Assembly (NCBI GenBank): GCA_964564845.1 | Contig: CAZMCN010000132.1 | Coordinates: 1 to 5,197 of the forward strand | DNA from: CAYXPG01 sp964564845 | GTDB lineage: Bacteria; Planctomycetota; Phycisphaerae; Sedimentisphaerales; Anaerobacaceae | Direction of reading: 5' to 3' | DNA: 5,197 nt | Shown: positions 4,601 through 5,197 of the stretch, piece after piece | Numbering within the stretch: position 1 is the stretch's first letter | Layout: each line of letters begins with the position of its first letter | Translations under genes and position numbers: made by a program | Notes under the pieces: model-generated | Database searches by the model: none | Seen by the model: only the letters and a program-made list of their open reading frames with translations | Told to the model about the DNA's origin: nothing

Positions 4601-5197
4601 ATGGCAATGTCCCAAAGGGGAATTAAATCACAAGTTACAAAATCATCAACGAAGACGATTGGGACCGTTGGTGACGACATTACCACTGTGAAAACTGCAC
4701 CGATATGTAAGAAATGCGGAGCACAGCATTGGCCTTTCCATTCCTGTGGCGGCAAGGAAAAGAACGAGATGAATAAGGGTAAAGAGCAGCCACTTTCCGA
4801 AATTATTACAGAGACAAATCCATCCCTTGCTGAGAAATTTGCACCGGTATGCAGGATATGTGGGAATAAACATTGGCCTTTAGACCCTTCTTGTATTGGA
4901 AGGAAAGGGGTCAAGGCCGAAGCCAGGAAAAAGGCTAAAGCTGAAAGAGAAGCTAAATCCGAAGCCAAAGCAAAGGTGAAGGCCGAAAGAATAGCCAGGG
5001 CTGAGGTGGAATCGAGAGCTAAAGCAGAGGCTAAGGCCAGAGTCGAAGCTGAAGCAAAAACCCGGGCAGAAGTTGAAAAGAGGGCTAAGGTCGAAGCTCA
5101 AGCGGAAGAAAAGATTAAATCTTTCGCTGAGGAAATAGCAAAAGTCAGAGCAGAAGCTGCACAAGCGGAAGAGAGTGTGAAAGCGGAATCAGAGGCA
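4601..5197 (+). CDS. Unrecognised protein: two CxxC-HWP-C modules and a long Ala/Lys/Glu helix (3' end missing)
   Basis: An open frame with 199 codons visible, continuing past the window. I do not recognise the family. Residues 1-33 are polar with no signal peptide or membrane segment, so it probably starts in the cytoplasm. Two related modules follow: C36-x2-C39-G-x2-H43-W-P-x3-C49 and C84-x2-C87-G-x2-H91-W-P-x4-C98, each introduced by AP[IV]C. Three Cys and one His per module suggest zinc binding, reminiscent of a zinc knuckle but with spacing CX2CX3HX5-6C instead of CX2CX4HX4C. From about residue 104 to the edge the chain is almost entirely Ala, Lys, Glu and Arg, as in TolA-like or single-alpha-helix regions. 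ATG 4601 and ATG 4607 are both possible; an in-frame stop at 4568-4570 bounds the frame. Neither has a clear ribosome site. Strand choice rests on the repeated modules; minus-strand frames opposite are Phe/Ser-rich mirror artefacts. Confidence 0.8.
   Translation, partial: MAMSQRGIKSQVTKSSTKTIGTVGDDITTVKTAPICKKCGAQHWPFHSCGGKEKNEMNKGKEQPLSEIITETNPSLAEKFAPVCRICGNKHWPLDPSCIGRKGVKAEARKKAKAEREAKSEAKAKVKAERIARAEVESRAKAEAKARVEAEAKTRAEVEKRAKVEAQAEEKIKSFAEEIAKVRAEAAQAEESVKAESEA
4697..4894 (+). repeat. In-frame 144-base duplication encoding the Cys/His modules
   Basis: GCACCG-x-TATG occurs at 4697-4707 and 4841-4851, and CATTGGCCTTT at 4727-4737 and 4871-4881. Both pairs are exactly 144 bases (48 codons) apart. 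The encoded modules share AP-x-C-x2-CG-x2-HWP. The linker between them (about residues 50-81) is divergent, so the duplication is old and only the Cys/His/Trp/Pro positions have been kept. Confidence 0.8.

Noticed and set aside
4461..4691. 76-codon + strand open frame before the last gene.
   Set aside because: Arg-rich with no recognisable motif, overlaps the last gene by about 90 bases in another frame, lacks a ribosome site, and lies antisense to the OmpA relic.
4588..5164. Long minus-strand open frames (4588-4968 and 4880-5164).
   Set aside because: They are rich in Phe, Ser, Leu and Cys because they mirror the Ala/Lys/Glu-rich + strand gene. The + strand frame has the repeated Cys/His modules, which are far better evidence of coding.

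Overview
The window is a bacterial chromosomal segment dominated by cell-wall and cell-shape genes. Four complete genes lie on the + strand: mreB (116-1213), mreC (1288-2130), a membrane-anchored LysM/L,D-transpeptidase (2182-3207) and a membrane-anchored 3D-domain protein (3595-4116). A fifth + strand gene begins at about 4601 and runs off the right edge. Base composition is moderate. MreB/MreC, L,D-transpeptidase and an OmpA-type relic together point to a diderm, peptidoglycan-containing bacterium. The style of the LysM-L,D-transpeptidase and of the 3D protein resembles what I recall from Planctomycetota, Phycisphaerae-like lineages. That placement is inference from memory, not a search result.

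Left part (1-3361): mreB, mreC and the L,D-transpeptidase gene are co-directional with gaps of 74 and 51 bases. They are followed by a strong hairpin plus T-tract (3321-3361), so they probably form one transcript. MreB and MreC organise lateral wall elongation, and the third gene would form 3-3 cross-links in the same wall. No mreD follows mreC in this window; the transpeptidase gene occupies that place.

Middle part (3362-4116): a near-consensus promoter with an extended -10 (TTGAAT-17-TATAAT, 3478-3506) drives the 3D-domain gene as a separate unit. A 7-bp inverted repeat lies just upstream of the -35. The 3D fold is associated with lytic transglycosylase-type peptidoglycan cleavage, so the locus pairs wall cross-linking with wall remodelling.

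Right part (4117-5197): the 484-base stretch between the 3D gene and the last gene looks empty by ORF criteria. Its minus strand carries a decayed OmpA-family domain, with a well-preserved C-terminus at 4160-4255 and probable N-terminal remains near 4424-4531. The last gene encodes an unrecognised protein with two copies of a Cys/His module (CxxC-x3-HWP-x3/4-C, 144 bases apart), followed by a long Ala/Lys/Glu/Arg-rich helix cut by the window edge. It is the least explained and most novel-looking object here.
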